Shown: positions 63,801 to 64,000 of the stretch, one piece after another | Numbering within the stretch: position 1 is the first letter of the stretch | How the letters are laid out: every line of letters starts with the position of its first letter | From: Pedobacter sp. SYSU D00535 | GTDB taxonomy: Bacteria > Bacteroidota > Bacteroidia > Sphingobacteriales > Sphingobacteriaceae | Length of the DNA: 64,000 bases | Reading direction: 5' to 3' | NCBI RefSeq assembly: GCF_017355855.1 | Contig: NZ_JAFEWD010000011.1 | Span: 1-64,000 of the forward strand | Program-made: the position numbers and the translations under genes | The notes under the pieces: generated by a model | Seen by the model: only the letters and a program-made list of their open reading frames with translations | Databases searched by the model: none | What the model was told of the DNA's origin: nothing

Positions 63801-64000
63801 ATCAGCTCCCAGATCGGTGATAGCATACATCTTATTGCTGGCTGGACTATTCTTACTATCACCACTCTTCACCACACTGTATCTATTGTTTCTTCGGTCA
63901 AGCTTATTAAGCTCTTCCCCCTCTGTCCCGAGCCACAAAACTCCCTGTGCATCCTCGAAAATACTTCTCACCAGGTTGCTGCTAAGTGAGTTGGATTCAA
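60822..64000 (-). CDS. Hybrid two-component sensor (Reg_prop/Y_Y_Y, kinase, two receivers), 5' end outside window
   Basis: At least 1058 residues are visible; the frame is open to the edge ([14 protein letters not shown] directly before the first in-frame GTG at 63971), so the start is outside. Visible order: about six Reg_prop propeller repeats ([41 protein letters not shown]), Y_Y_Y domain ([17 protein letters not shown]), one membrane helix ([17 protein letters not shown]), a Gln/Glu coiled coil, HisKA (MSHEIRTPM, His549 counted from 63971), HATPase ([18 protein letters not shown]), and two receivers ([13 protein letters not shown] and [13 protein letters not shown]). No AraC output domain at the C-terminus, unlike many hybrid systems for glycan use. 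Periplasmic sensing with phosphorelay output is inferred. Confidence 0.92.
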   Translation of the reverse strand, partial: ESNSLSSNLVRSIFEDAQGVLWLGTEGEELNKLDRRNNRYSVVKSGDSKNSPASNKMYAITDLGADTLVFAYFRGGIDFYDRRTRTFSHHPFDNFEKSRRPATVNTIFKDKKGDLWFGTTKGILYYNRSTKKFVHSKTNNKDLDKVYAFRIDSKGNTWTGTQKGLIYLGARSKKFQIFLNEKDNHKSLSNNLIHCIHEDKKGRIWIATGGGGLNLFNPHDRTFSRFTEKDGLPSDILFGILEDSRGMLWISSGKGLARFNPETKKCNIYETTAGGENEFRLGAFFQNSKGEMFFGGAEGMVSFFPDRIRVNPVLPPVYITGFQIFNKPVLYSSPNSPLRAEISETKEIVLSYDQSVFSFEFAALNFTGSEKNQYAYKMEGFDKDWSYVGAVRNATYTNLNPGEYVFRVKASNNDAVWNEAGASLRIVILPPFWMTWWFRGAVLLSILALCIGFYRHRVNRYKRQQQLLERQVQERTHEIEEQSKKLLQLNDELQQQTEELQTQAEELQTQAEELQSQSEHLQVLNNQLNEKRKEAELAKEDAVQANQAKSVFLATMSHEIRTPMNGVIGMASLLAQTKLDQEQEEYVKVINTSGDALMGVINDILDFSKIESGNMEIEQRSFDLRQCVEDVMDVFAGKAAEKGIDLLYQIDNRLPLTIIGDSLRLRQILINLAGNAMKFTNQGEVFVNLRLENMKDGDILLQFEVRDTGIGIPEDKLSKLFKAFSQVDSSTTRKYGGTGLGLAISERLVGLMGGEIQVSSEVGVGTIFHFIIKTRAGENAVPQFISLNSTAEGKRVLIVDDNQTNLLILRTQLELLKLEVVSASSAPEALSILSQDQGFHLIISDMHMPEIDGVGLAKAIKFKLPQIPIMLLSSVGDESRTKYPELFNSVLSKPVKQHQLIRTVQMELKETSRPEQEPNTKPNILSENFAVAHPLDILIAEDNLINQKLALRVLSKLGYQAEIANNGKEAVQMMEQKGYDLILMDMLMPEMDGLEATRKIRASLPKQPEIIAMTANALPEDRETCLAAGMNEYISKPIRLENLIDLLKKTADKIGTSV

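Overview
The window reads as a chromosomal segment of a Bacteroidota bacterium (Sphingobacteriia/Chitinophagia-like; I cannot be more precise). The reasons are two giant surface proteins with type IX secretion (T9SS) type B C-terminal domains, each with a PorP/SprF partner; an SprB-repeat protein; a periplasmic Reg_prop/Y_Y_Y hybrid histidine kinase; and promoters of the Bacteroidota type (TTTG-N~19-TAnnTTTG). It is mostly an accessory and surface/signalling region. I see no rRNA, tRNA, CRISPR array or intact insertion sequence.

Layout. 1-9.4 kb: 5' part of an SprB-repeat adhesin, a formyltransferase, a tail-collar protein, a TauD-type dioxygenase, a TMTC-like membrane glycosyltransferase with TPRs, and a GT2 glycosyltransferase. 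8.3-16.2 kb: an operon VgrG > PAAR > PhyH-type dioxygenase, a beta-propeller lectin-like protein, a GH108 muramidase with a membrane lipoprotein, and a protein joining hydrophobic helices to two C-terminal cyanovirin-N (CVNH) repeats. This looks like a spike-plus-candidate-effector island. 16.6-18.7 kb: a secreted protein and decayed sequence. 18.7-38.3 kb: two [giant T9SS adhesin > PorP/SprF] modules on the minus strand, plus the start, stop, promoter and leader of a third module whose interior is deleted.

38.3-42.2 kb: an RsbQ-like alpha/beta hydrolase overlapping a PAS protein that ends in a histidine-kinase-like dimerisation segment without an ATPase domain, then a membrane AraC regulator. 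42.7-52.1 kb: a receiver protein, a MEDS protein, a multi-PAS histidine kinase, a contractile sheath and tube pair, a receiver-like protein with Glu at the phospho-acceptor site, a PAS protein and a further kinase next to an acyl-CoA dehydrogenase. 53.9-56.2 kb: a second RsbQ-like/PAS pair. 56.8-64 kb: a small membrane protein, a MASE3 histidine kinase, a putative outer-membrane protein, a lipoprotein and a hybrid two-component protein cut by the window edge.

Most notable: the duplicated RsbQ-like hydrolase/PAS pair, which looks like a ligand-sensing module; the long adhesin leader whose hairpin is kept by covariation between an intact locus and a deleted one; the CVNH-containing toxin-like protein near VgrG/PAAR; and contractile parts (sheath/tube, spike/tip) lying 36 kb apart without visible baseplate or ATPase genes.
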